From Lunularia cruciata (taxonomy: Eukaryota > Streptophyta > Marchantiopsida > Lunulariales > Lunulariaceae): a stretch of 64,000 nt of DNA. Positions 22,012-33,559 of this stretch are shown here, piece after piece; the stretch's first letter is position 1, and each line of letters opens with the position of its first letter. The position numbers and the translations under genes were made by a program. Where the stretch lies: assembly GCA_948567375.1 (NCBI GenBank), contig OX419760.1, forward strand, positions 1,054,001 to 1,118,000, written 5' to 3'. Below the pieces are notes generated by a model. The model had not been told where the DNA came from, ran no database searches, and saw only the letters and a list, made by a program, of their open reading frames with translations.

Positions 22012-25000
22012 TCTTTAAGTGCTTGTCTACCAAGAAATCACACCTTTTGTATGCACTTCTCCTATCATTGTCAATTTCTCCCACTTGTGCCTTTAGCTAT
22101 TTTTTGTGTGCAGTACAATTCTTGAATTTCCAACCAAAAGTTAAATCTGTTACTCTATCTTTGCATCAGGTTGATCATCCCAAGGTGAAGTCTCCTTACT
22201 TTGGGTTGAACTCTAAAAAATCCAATCCAAGTAGTTTGCACCTCACACAAAGTCACTTTACTTTGGTTTACAAACCAAAGACATAGTTCTTCTCCTTCCA
22301 ATGCCATTTGGGTTCAATATGACTTCATCTGTACACTTCTTCAAAATAGAACAAAAACCTAAAAATATTGAAAAATGTGAGTACCACATATGACATTTGA
22401 GTGATTTCTACCTTCTTGATTGAGTAACATTTGATGTGGTAACTTAAGAAGAACATTCATTTCTAGCAATGCATACTTAGGGGAAGAATTGACAACTTCC
22501 CTAGCACTTGACAAAGTCTAGTTAGGCAATTGTAGTAGGATAACTAGAAATCGGTGGTAGAGTAGTAGGTTAAGACCGTAATTGGTGGTAGCGGAGTAGT
22601 TAGGTTTTGCAAAGAGCCCACTTAGCCATCCAAGACCATTTTGGGCAAAGTAAACCAGCAGTAAGAAATGGTATATAAAGCTTGGCTCAATAATCTTAGA
22701 GTTCACTTTACCATAAATTTTTGTATCATATCAAAGGCTAGTCTCTTCACCTAGTATCCGACTTTGAATGACCTTGCCAATGTAGAGGTGTAAATTTTGA
22801 CGAGGGAATGCAATTGTTGAATCCAACAAGAAGAGTTGGCAATTGAAGTCTAAATGTGGAGGATGGCCTGATGATGGATTTGATCAGTCTTAAGTACCAT
22901 TAGTAGCACAAAATTGAGACTCAAGGACATTTACTTGCAAGTTAAGCACCTTTGGTGGCATGCCTCTAGGGAAGGGTAGAACATGCTATCAAGGTTGGAG
23001 GCTTTGGAGTGAAGTGCACCATCACCTTTTGGGTAGCTTTGGTTATAAGTAGATTTGAGAGTGATTTAGGATAGTTTCAGGTTTTTATAGAGCGTCATAG
23101 TAGCTTCCTTTACTCTCATATCAGGAGTGGTTTCTGCCCAAGAGATTAAACAACAAACAATAAATGAATTGCAACTTGTGGCACCTTCCTTTCACTTGTA
23201 GCCAATTTTTCCCCTTATCCTTGTGGGATCAACTTTTTCTTACCATCTTACTATTAGTATGTTGGCACTAGGTTGTTACAATGTGACAAGGAACTTGGCA
23301 CTAGTCAAATATCTTTATCAATTTCATATTGAGGAGTAGCTTACTATGTATGGAGAAATATCATCTCTAACCTTTTTTTGTAGTTGGGTATGCTTGGCAC
23401 TTTTTTTTCTCTCTATTTTGTGGTTGTTGATAAGCTAGTCTGAGAAACATATGTGATTGAGGTAAAGGTAGGAGTCTTTTCTCAAAGTACTATTGTGTTT
23501 TGTTCCTTGAGCACAAGATGATCTTCCATTCTTTGCCTTTTTGTCTTATAATTAGACCCAAGGCTTGCATGCTTTCTCAATAGGTTCTAAACTCTCTTCT
23601 AGTTGATCCATTGATTTTTCATGCTAAGAGAGCCCATATTTACTCTTTGCTCTACCAAGGATGTAGGATTTTGAATCCTAGGTTCATCTTTCATTGCAAT
23701 ATTTGATTTGCACAACTTTATTTTTTTAAAGCAATGAGGTTCCACTTAGGTTGGGTCCACTTGTCTCATCTTCACTACTTGCTTGTAAGAGTGGCGTTAA
23801 CTTAGATGCAATAAAAGTCTGTATGACTTGTTATCTTTTGGAGGTTAGTGGATAACTATCCATGATACCATAAAAGATATAATGTTTGCAACGGTAGAAG
23901 AGATTGGATACTTCAATTGGAGACAATGTCTGGATGCATTATAGATGACACAAGTTCCAGCAAACTTGAATATGGTCTAAGACAATCAAGTGATAGTAAA
24001 AATTTTGTGGTTATAGATCTTATATGCAAAGCAATTTTGGAAGAAGTGATTACCCATCCTCCTAGATGAGTGGTAAGTGGTGTGGCAATAGCCAAAGTCT
24101 CCAAGTAGATGAGTATGTAAGTCACTTCTTTGTTCTTCTAGACCTGGAATTATATGGAGCTATGGATTTGACTTTGATACATTTGTTAGGGATTGTGTAA
24201 GAGATTTTATAATAGCTTATAGGAAGTATTATTTTCACTCTCCTATTTTATAGCTCTCTTTAGAAAATAGGTATCTATTGCTCAATATGGAGTACCCATT
24301 GATACTACCTCTAGGAAAGCAATTGTGTTAGGTGATGTTTCTTGGGAAGTTCTAATAGATTGCTTGACTTACATAACTTTGACATTGTAAGTATAAGAGG
24401 ACAAAATTCTCATTGTAGTGCTTTTGGAGCTTAGCAACCTTTTATATCATAAAGTTTATTGATGTATGGTTTGATGAAGTTACCTATCATTCTTGTTATC
24501 TTATGTTTGTCAATTTATTTGGAATTACAAAACCATTTACTATTTATCCTTGGAAGTTCATAAATTTTTTTTGAAGGACTTAATTTGATTAGTTTTAAAA
24601 GGTAAAAGACAAGCTTGTAACTTCACTATCATAAGTGAAAAAAATTTCATTAATAACTTTTTAAGTCAAAGTTCTAAATTGTTATCTTTCTGTAAGTCCA
24701 AGGTCAAAATCGTACATTTCCAACATGAACATATGTAAAACTTGAACCTTTATAATTTTCACCTTCTTCAACACCTTTATAGCTTTAGAAAGAACCTACT
24801 AACCCAATCATCCTTAGCTACTATTGCACACTACTGGATCCACACTTTTTTGAGAATTTTGTGTTCTCATCCTTTGATGTTCATCATCTTTACTATCCAA
24901 AATAGTTTCTCTACGTTATCATTCAACCAAGCACACATATAAAATATATCACTTTTCAATTTCTTGGAAGTTAACAACACAAGCACTAAATCTTGATGGC

Positions 25001-27254
25001 TCTATAGTTTCTCTAACAACCATACATATAAAATGTCACTTGCATATTTGATGAAGTCACCAACACAATGGCTAAATCTTGTTGGCTCTATGGTTGTTCT
25101 AGCATGGACACAAATTAGGCTGGAGTAGAGTTTTCTCCATTTTCCAAAAACAAAAACTTACTGTTTGACACACTCCTTAGTCTTATGGTTCACGCATTTC
25201 AGAAGTTTGCTCTCTTTTTATTAATTTCACTCTTGTTTGTAAAGATAAGACAGTCCAATTCAATGTTTAGGAGGAAATTTTTAGTTTAGTGCTCTTTGGA
25301 AGAGTTATGTTTGCTTTGGTAAATTTGCAAGTGGAAGAAGTTCAAAGAAAAATAACACTTGAAGAAAGAATGCCAAATTAGGAATAACCCCTAAAAGGGT
25401 CGGAAGGAAGTTACTTTGGTCCAAAGATGATTGTGCAAGAAGACCTTTGGCCAAGAAAATTTTGCAACCAAATGGCTTTGGCGAGGGATAGGGTTGCACC
25501 TAACGACCATACAAATATTTGAATACACCACCACCTAGTACAAGAACTTCCATCAAAAACCATTGCATTCAAGAAGTGTGGTTTGTAGTCAAGGAAGATT
25601 GTTTGCATTTGGCTGGGATCTTGCATGTGTGACAAAGTCAATTTATGGGAATAATTTGCATGTGTGGGAGAAGACTCAATGAAAATGCATGACAAGGACC
25701 ACTCAATTACTATCCACCTCTAAATGACTAAAGAAGGACCAAGGACTTTTCTTATAATAATTTGTGAGCACTGTACACTTTCAATTTTTCAAAGTGGAAT
25801 TTGCCATTAGCCTTGAGCTCAACCACCTACCATTCAAGTCTTCCTGCCTTCATAAAAATTTCTACTTCTCAACTTACTCACATTTGTCCTAGTTTTCCAC
25901 CTTTCTTCCAAGAGACAAAATGGTATTTGTCCCAAAAGCCATGAGGAAAATTCCCAAACCTATCTTTAGAAACCTTGCTATCAACAAGTGAGCCATGTAC
26001 TATAGAAGTGAGATAATCTAAAGCAAGAATTTGTGTCTCTTGCTATGGAATTGGGAGTTGAGTGACTTTGGTATGATTTACCATATGAAGTGCAAGAAGG
26101 AGGGTATTACAAGGAGTTTAGGAGTGAATCATTGTGACAACCCAATGTGATACAATGATACAAATAGGTCATCTCTAAGAGGATACATTGTGGAAATGGC
26201 TAGATTTGGAGAGAAAGTGTCCAATTTTCACAATTATCACAATTTAACCTCTTGGGCAACAACCATTCCTAAAAGAGGGAAGTGTAACTCAAGATGGCAC
26301 ACTATAGAAAAGCTACAACAATGTAATCACTTCCACAAAATATAAGATACTATTGGTGCTCTTGAAGGTGATGGTTCACTCTATTTTGATGGTCAAAGGC
26401 CACAAAGGTCCCTCCCTTATAGTTACCTATATTATGGATACTACAATGCTAGTGAGACCATTCTACCTTCTCAAGAGGTATTCTACCACTATATTGTATG
26501 TTTGTGGACATACTAGACCTTTTGTTATGCATGGTACTTTAGAATACTCATAGTCCTCATGACTGCCCAATGCATTGCCCCAAGTATTTGGGACTCCTAG
26601 GGATCCAACACTCCCAATCAAGCTTGAATGCCTTCCTACACTCCAACACTTAGATTCTTACTTTGAGCTCCTCACCATTGCTTGATCAAGCAATCACAAA
26701 ATATACACAATATTGACATTGACACTCTAAGATTGTAGAGGTCCCCATGCATCTATCTCAAGACAAAATCTAATTTTCATACACACAAGCAATTAGACTG
26801 AGCATGCACAAATTGGACAAAAAGATGTAGTTTTGGAATTGTGAGGCTAAACCCATATTACAATGGGATGATTCCTCTTACACCTCCTACTAAAAAAGGA
26901 TGAGATTCATCCATAGCTATGTGATGCCACAATCTCTTACTAAACTCTAAACTTATTAAGGTTAACTCTAATATAACTACCTTTTTGTTCTAATTAAATG
27001 CTATTATGACACCACTTACAAGAGATACTTTATTTTATTGTCTACAAGTCATATGACTCTAGCTAGGCATCAAAAGAATGGTCTTAATGAATGGAACTAC
27101 AAAAAATATCCTATTATACACTAGTACTTTTGCATAAATGGTCTATACAAATATTATGACTCGTGAGTAGTACCACTCCGATGATGATACAACCCAATGA
27201 TGTTTGATTTCAATGGTTCCTTCATGTGTTTGTAATTGCTCCATCATCCCACAA
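22012..27254. other. AT-rich intergenic stretch, nothing recognised
   Basis: Only scattered short reading frames are present, none with a recognised domain. I saw no tRNA, rRNA or long repeat. Decayed transposon sequence beyond recognition is likely. Confidence 0.5.
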
Positions 27255-27769
27255 GCGCGAGGATAGAACATCTTCACCCAATTCATAGGTCTTCCTTTAT
27301 GTAAGGAAAACTAGAAGAAGGAGCCTTGCCCAATGTTAACTTAAGTTGTCCTTGTTGATTTGAAGAGCTTCATGAGCAAGGTCATCATGGTATGCCTGGT
27401 AGGATTGTTATACCCATCCATATACCTTCTAGCCATTCCTCATCTTGGCATACGTAAATGAACCTTTGAATTTCCTTCTCATCTCCTCTATTAGTTGGAG
27501 TACATTGCTCCAAGCATAGAGTCAAATTTGAGAACTTTTTTCCAATGCTCTTCCATCCAGGTAAACACATTATTGCATAGTGTGGTGAAGTTTGGATTCT
27601 TCTTCTCTTTGATCTCCAACACCATCAAGAGAAAAGTAAAATCCCGAATCCATAAAATTGCATATGCTTGGAATTGAGATACTCCACATAGCAGAAATGT
27701 GCATATTTCTCCATTCTCAAAGAACATAAGTCAATTATAGCTAGAGTAGTCTTCTTCTTTGGAGATATT
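27255..27769 (-). pseudogene. Unidentified reading frame, interrupted at its 5' side by copy C
   Basis: A minus-strand frame reads FFENGEICTFLLCGVSQF, then QAYAILWIRDFTFLLMVLE and NNVFTWMEEHWKKVLKF, and continues past a frame change with RFIYVCQDEEWLEGIWMG. Copy C begins at 27770. After removing copy C and one TATT duplication, the minus strand continues at 38472-38640 in reading frames such as EEIEGIKTLESWVMQY. Element insertion therefore split one older sequence. The family is not recognised. Confidence 0.35.
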
Positions 27770-28215
27770 TGTCACGCTATTTGTAGTCCCGCATCTAGAT
27801 GCTTGGACACTGGAGTTCTAGTGATGGTAGTTAGAGTTATTCTAGCAGTTTCTCAGAGACTACTTTCTGACGGTTAGATTTTGTGTTCGGGGTACTGACT
27901 TCACGGTGGGGCCCACCGTCACTTTGCACCGTTTGCACTGTCGAGTGTGCCGTCAGTGGGACCGTTAGGGTTTCAGAGCTAGCTCAAGTCCAGGGGGTAT
28001 AGTTTCAAAGTGAGCTCCAGAGAGCTCACTTCTCTGATGTTGAGCCTTTGAGTTGGCTATGGTGGACAGAGGCCGGCGAGCGTCACCTGGATTCTCTATG
28101 CTTGAGTGGGTGTGGCTTGACTGTAATCAGTGCCCAATTGTTGGCAGTTTATAGAGTGATAGATCAAGTACTGATCTGAGTTGAGTTGAGTGGAGAGTGT
28201 TAAGCAATCTGATTA
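27770..28215 (+). repeat. Terminal block A1 of copy C (446 bp)
   Basis: The block starts TGTCACGCTATTTGTAG and ends CAATCTGATTA. It is repeated at 36943-37375 as A2. The sequence that follows (CATCAAAGAAGTG) is not a standard primer-binding site. Confidence 0.85.
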
Positions 28216-29362
28216 CATCAAAGAAGTGAAGTCAGGGGGAAATCGGGTGCAAGAACTGTGAGTGTTGGTGGTATCTCCAAGCTCGGTGGATCGTTGGTAG
28301 CTCAATTCAAGTTTTGTGTTTCCCTAGTGTGTAGAAGCTCGTTCAAGTGATGCAGATTTGGCAGTTAGGCAGACGGTGTGCGGAAGCGCTGGCCAAATTT
28401 TGAGCAAAGAAGGAGCAATTTTCGAGCAATGGTTGTGATTTTGAGCTCAAGAGGTGAAGGCAGGACCAATTTGTTGCGAGTTGAGCTCAGAAAGTCAAAT
28501 TCAAGGTGGAGTTGGGAAGCTATTCTCATGAATTTGTGCTTTGGAAAAACCCCTATTGTGAATTTGGCTCAAGTGGAAAGTTAGCGGGGGATTTGGCGGA
28601 CAGCCATCTTTAGGGTTTACGTCAGATTTTGGCCAGATTTGGAGGAGTTTTGCTAGTTTGGAGGAGTTTCATAGATTTGGAGAAGTTTTGCCAATTTTGG
28701 AGGAGGTTCAAAGTGGCATTTGGCGTTTAGAGACTTCAAGGCATAGGGCTATGGGCTATGAGAGGCTACAAAGGCCTAGAAGGGCCAGCTTGCTGGCGTG
28801 AGGCTAGCTAGTTTAGAGTAGATCTTGGTCATTGGTTGGGAAAATCTGCCTTTCCTACTAGATTGTGCGCAACAAGGTTTGACCCCTAGATCTCTTGTTA
28901 CTAGACTGGTGCCCTAGCCAACTGGTCCACCCTCACTTGTTGTCCTAGTGACTATGCCATTGTTATCTATACACATGTAGCTTTGGCTAGGAGAGGCAGT
29001 TTGATCTCATTCTTGGTGATCCTGGTAGCTTAGGACTTAGACACGAACTTCTCTTATGTCAAATGCCAAATGGTGGTGGAGTTAGTCCCGTGTTGTGTTA
29101 TGAGATGGAGGGTTTTTGTTTAGATTTCTTGTGATTGGATCCCCTCCATTCTCTACTTCCTGTTTGTGCACCACGTTTGTTGAGGTGCCTTGACTTTTGA
29201 GCGTTGGTGCTCTGGTGTGCTCTCGGTGGTGAGGCTAGAGTGATGACCAGTCAGACTACCTTTGTTTCTCTCCGGTGAGGTAGGAAGTGATGACTTGCAG
29301 ACCATGAGAGTGCGTGTTATGATGGCAGGTTACAAGTTGCCCTTTCTTCTAGTGTAGTTATC
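28216..29362 (+). other. Leader of copy C
   Basis: This is a non-coding leader with the GGAGGAGTTT-type minisatellite (about 28600-28715) and the antisense tRNA-like segment (28866-28937). A TGGTATCAG 9-mer lies further on at 29540-29548, 1.3 kb past block A1, too far to be an LTR-adjacent primer site. Confidence 0.6.
28866..28937 (-). ncRNA. tRNA/SINE-head-like segment in leader of copy C
   Basis: On the minus strand, AGTGAGGGTGGACCAGTTGG leads into box-A-like CTAGGGCACC and box-B-like GGGGTCAAACC, then TTGTTGCGC. It is very close to the segment in copy A at 2491-2563. Confidence 0.45.
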
Positions 29363-31424
29363 TTGGTTAGAGTTACATTAGTGGGTGTTGGCACTTGGTG
29401 GAGCACTTGTGGTTACAACTTGCGGTTGCAGTTGGTGGTTTGGGTTTGCTGTTGCAGTTACTTGGTCACGACGGAGTTCTTTGGAGATTCTAGAGGAGTT
29501 AGCCCTGCAGTACGCAGTGGGTTTACTCGGAGTGGTGCTTGGTATCAGCCTATATCTCCGGTCCCAATGAAGGAGGAGATTGACTCTGAGTTGGAGTTTG
29601 ACACAAGAGCTGATTCAATTGAGAATGGACTTGGTGTGTCCGTATTGTTGTTGTGGGACATGGACAAGATTTATGGGGCCTCCAAAGGCCCTAGGCATTA
29701 CTCTGGTACAATGGGTACCATTGAGTTGGATGACTTCATCCAGGAGTTTGATAGTTGGTGTGATCTGTAGCAGATGCGGAACCCGACTTTGTTTACACCC
29801 TCATGGCATGGAAGGGGTTGTTTCAATACTTGGAGGGTCCACCGATGGATGACTACCATGAGTTCAGGAGAGCTCATTTAGAGGAGATTGAGTTATACAG
29901 ACAGTATTGGTCTCCACACTAGCTGGTGGAGGTACACTAGCTGGAGATAGTGCTACTACAAGTGGAGGTACCGCTGCAGGAGGTGGTGTGGTACCAAGGT
30001 TTAACCCCATGGTGGAGTTCTTCCTATGTTTGAGGCAGAACTACCAGGGAGTACGGACTGACAAGCTGAGGAGCTTGCAAGAGTTCTAACAGAAGGTTGG
30101 ATAGAGCCTACGTGAGGCATACACTCGCATGAGATGGCTAATCAGTTTTACTCAGGGAGTTACTAAGGCCCAGGCAGTCCAGTTTTGGTAAGGGATACTG
30201 GATAAGGAGTTGCGACATAGAGTTTGTGATGCTACGTTGTTGTAGGCTACTTCGCCCACTTTGGTAGTAGTCTTCAGTTTGGCTGAGTGTATTGAGCTCA
30301 ACATGGTGGAGGAGAGAGTGGTGAAATCTGGATTTGGTAGGGAGACCTCATCCACGGCTGTGACTTCTTCTAGAGTGCAGTAGAGTGCACCACGCCTAGT
30401 TGGTTTTTGAGGACAGGGTGGACAGCCTAGATCCTATGGAGCGAGTGGAGGGCGTAGTGGAGTTAGACCCTTACCCTCATTTTTGGGTCAGCAGCAGCCA
30501 GTGAGTGGTGGTGTTGCTTGTTGGACTTGTGGTGGACCTCACTATAGGAGAGAGTGTACTCAGGGAGTGGACTTGATACCTCTAGTGCATCACAGCCAGC
30601 ACAGAGGAAGTGTGAGCACTGCCACAAATTTGGTCACACTAGTGACCGGTGTTTTGACCTACACCTTGAGTTACGGAGTGGTAGGGCTGCTATGGCAGGT
30701 AGTAGAGGAGCTCCAGTTCATGGAGGACGAGGTGGTAGAGGTGGTGGTAGAGGATCTACACCTAGTAGGAGTGCAATACCTACCCTTACTTCGGACACAG
30801 CTATGGCTACTCGGATTGAGCAGTTGGAGCAGAGATTGGCTAGTATGGCTATTGCTCAAAGGAGATCAGATTTGGCTGCTGAGGCTTCCACCTCATATGC
30901 TAGTGATAGAGATGCTTTGGACTTCATGTGCGGAGCAGCACAGGTGGATGCATCAGCAATAGTGACTAGGAGTGCAGTACGTGCTCTAGGGCCTAGAGGA
31001 GCATCAGTGGAGTTGGACCCATAAAGAGGAGAGGTTGGGCAACAGGTCAGACTTCCCTAGTCTTTCACACTATCTGAGGCATTACAAATGACATCCATAG
31101 TTCCTAAATATCCCAGTGTAGGTGTGGTAGGTGGTGATGGAGTACATGATGGACTACCTGTTAGTCAGCCACCTACTACTACACAAACTGAGTCTAGCAT
31201 GATGTTGGGGGCGGCTCAGCTAATTATGCGGCATCCTTTGTTTTTAGCCAGTGACATGTTTACATTGGGAGTTGACCCAGCCCCAATATTCCGGTTGGCT
31301 GCCATGTTGTGTGAGAGTAGGGATGGTGCAGTTCCTATTACTAGAGCAGAGGTGGTTGGTAGTAGAGCTGACTTGGTTGAGGAGCACGGGATCCGTTCAA
31401 CAACTAGTGGTTTATGGTAGGCAA
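29363..31424 (+). pseudogene. gag of copy C (decayed)
   Basis: The gag polyprotein includes TIELDDFIQEFDSWCDL and gag-core sequence (NFMVEFFLCLRQNYQ-like, about 30010-30045). Zinc knuckles CWTCGGPHYRREC and CEHCHKFGHTSDRC span about 30519-30655. An RGG tract (GRGGRGGGRG, about 30725-30755) and a short coiled coil (IEQLEQRLASMA) follow, then a C-terminal domain (MMLGAAQLIMRHPLFLAS). Stops at 29768 (TAG where copy A has CAG), near 30087, 30392, 30408 and 31021 interrupt it. A deletion at about 29920 removes part of the serine-rich linker seen in copies A and B. The true start is uncertain: 29363 is the first in-frame ATG and 29567 begins the best-conserved part. Confidence 0.8.
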
Positions 31425-31900
31425 CAGGGGCTAGACTGGAGGAGTTGCTTGCTAGACCGGCCTTTGAGAGAGCGTGGTTTACACCTGGTGTTGTCCTATT
31501 GGATAACCAGACGGGGATTTTTTGTTTGGTGGGACCTTCAGGAAAGGTCTATACACCACAGAGAGTCTTGTTAGACTCTGGTGCGTAGCCCTTTATGTTG
31601 GGGAAGGCTGCAGTTGTCGGTCTGGAGTTACGGAAGACCAATCTGGAGAGGTGTCCATTTCAGATCCAGAAATCTCTTGGTAGTGGTTCGACACAGTACA
31701 TCACACGTGGAGAGCTTGTTGTCCAGTTCAGCCTGGTCATCCGACTGATAGCTCGGTGGTGAGAGCTCAAGCTATTGCGACGATAGCTGAGTCATATGAT
31801 GTGCTAGTTGGGAGAGCAGTGTTATACCCTATCGGTTTCAGCATTGACTATTGGGAGGAGACAGCCTCTTATAGACCTGGTTGGCAGTCTGGTGAGGGAT
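31425..31900 (+). pseudogene. Aspartic protease of copy C (decayed)
   Basis: The retropepsin-like domain has its LLDSGA motif at about 31568-31585 and an in-frame TAG directly after it (31586-31588). Next come LGKAAVVGLELR and the C-terminal ESYDVLVGRAVLYPIGF (about 31788-31838) and FSIDYWEETASYRPGW. The Gly-Arg near the end matches the usual LLGR motif of Ty3-type proteases. It would cleave the gag-pol polyprotein. Confidence 0.7.
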
Positions 31901-32262
31901 GGCGCTTCAATAGTGGCAGTCTTGGCTCACTACAGTCCGGGACCATGGCAACATCAGTTTTAGCTTTCAGTGGTGCAATTACTTGGCCTAGTGACTTGTT
32001 GGAGGGGAACGCCCATGTAGAGGATACTCCAGTACCAGAGGAGATCACTTGGCTTTGGAGTACGAGTGGGATTGTTCCATCCGCCTTGGATGTTCCATTG
32101 TGGAGTTCAAAGGAGGCATTGCAGCAGCATGCAGATCAGTTGGTGCAACAGGCTTGGAGTGGAGCCTTTGTACCATCAAGGGATGAGTGTGAGGATGAGC
32201 CTCCAGAGGCAATTTATTTGACACCTCTGGATACCACACTCATTGCTTGGCAGTATCCAGTA
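31901..32262 (+). other. Linker between protease and methyltransferase in copy C
   Basis: This is an open stretch in the same frame as the end of protease and the start of the methyltransferase (31756-32337 is uninterrupted). It is acidic toward its end (DECEDEPPEAIY). No domain is recognised. The continuous frame shows that the methyltransferase is fused within the polyprotein and is not a separate gene. Confidence 0.6.
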
Positions 32263-33210
32263 GAGGGGATATGCCTATTGGAGTTGTTTGGTGGGATCAG
32301 CACCGGACTAGCTGCGGTGTTACAGGCGGGTATATGAGTACAGAGTTACTTGTATGTAGAGAGAGATGAGACTGCTAGGCGAGTCTCTCTACATCATGTG
32401 GCACACTTGGCCTATTGGTATCCGGAGTTATTACCGATGTCAGGAGTCAGAGGTTACCAAAAAGCCCTACCATGAGACATTTCCTTATTGGGGGCGCATG
32501 ACCTAGAGAGACATGGGCCTATTCACTTGGTGATTTCTAGATGGCCATGTCAGGGACATACACGTGCGGGCCGCGGTTTGGGTCTTCAGGATCCTCGTTC
32601 TGGTGTGTTTCGGGAGATGTTACGGATACTACAACATCTCCAGATTCATCAGTCTGTTTCTCCAGCTTACCTTTTGGAGAACGTTCCTTTGATGGGTGAT
32701 TCTTGCACCAGAGTGGTGGCGAGTACACATCAGGTCCATTCTTGGATGGGACCTGCTGTATTGTTAGATGCAGCCAGAGTGGGATCACGTGCTCATCATC
32801 TTTGTCTTTGGTGGATGAATCTCTTACCCAGAGAGGTTCTACAGCGTGCTTATGATGGGATTCAGCGATTAGACCACATTCTTGTTGATGATATCTTGGA
32901 TGTTGGGCGTCAGTCTCAAATAGTGGTAGTGGCTGATAGGTCACCTATGGCAGTGGTGAACCTAGTTGGACAGCCTAGAGCTGCATTTCCCACACTCATG
33001 AGTTTTCTAAGCTCTCATGCTTTTTGAGAGGGAGGACCTGGACTTGTTTGGGACTCACAGTTACAGTAGTTGGTGGAGCCCAATGCTGATGAGAGAGAGT
33101 GGGCGATAGGTTTTTGCACCGGTATTATCGCTGTCCCAGCAGTGTGAGAGGCATCTAGGCGTCAGGTGTTAGGTCAAGCTATGGACCTGAACTATTTGAC
33201 CTGGATTGTG
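32263..33210 (+). pseudogene. DNMT3-like C5-cytosine methyltransferase domain of copy C
   Basis: C5-methyltransferases transfer a methyl group from S-adenosylmethionine to cytosine in DNA. The motifs appear in canonical, not DRM-permuted, order. Motif I is LLELFGGISTGLAAVLQAG (about 32272-32330). Motif II-like is YVERDE. Motif IV has the catalytic Pro-Cys at 32545-32550 (SRWPCQGHT). Motif VI is LLENV with Glu-Asn-Val at 32677-32685. A motif VIII-like AARVGSRAHH follows. Motifs IX-X are EREWAIGF then RRQVLGQAMDLNYLTW (33181-33204). The HGPIHLVI-WPC context and WWMNL after motif VIII resemble DNMT3 more than DNMT1 or DNMT2. Stops at 32336, 32473, 33025, 33067 and 33148, mostly TGA or TAG from CGA or CAG, make it inactive as it stands. 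32488-33027 is one open stretch. The placement between protease and RT is conserved in copy B. Confidence 0.82.
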
Positions 33211-33559
33211 AGCCTTGGCTTGGTAGAGCAGCGTAGGATGCGCTTGATAGGCATCACCATTAGGACACTTGTGAGCCCTATGCCTATTGAGATGATTCGG
33301 GCACATGCTGGGGGCGATGGACCAAGTGGACATGGTATTCTTGGGACACATCCAGTAGCTACTAGGGAGAGTGGTCTACTTGGAGTTCATCTAGGTGAGC
33401 GTGGGCTACTTGGATTACACTCTTGGTCCACATGGGATGCAGCTAGAGGACGTGTGGAGCTTGCAGCCGGAGTGGAGGGAGTTTTTCACACAAAGGTTGG
33501 GACCTCTAGTGGTCGGGAGCATGACACTATTGCTCTCAAGGGCCCAGTGTAGCAGTCAG

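Noticed and set aside
29540-29548. TGGTATCAG as the primer-binding site with a 1.77-kb LTR before it
   Set aside because: The 3' repeat units do not contain the leader sequence that such an LTR would require. The 9-mer also lies in the gag reading frame.
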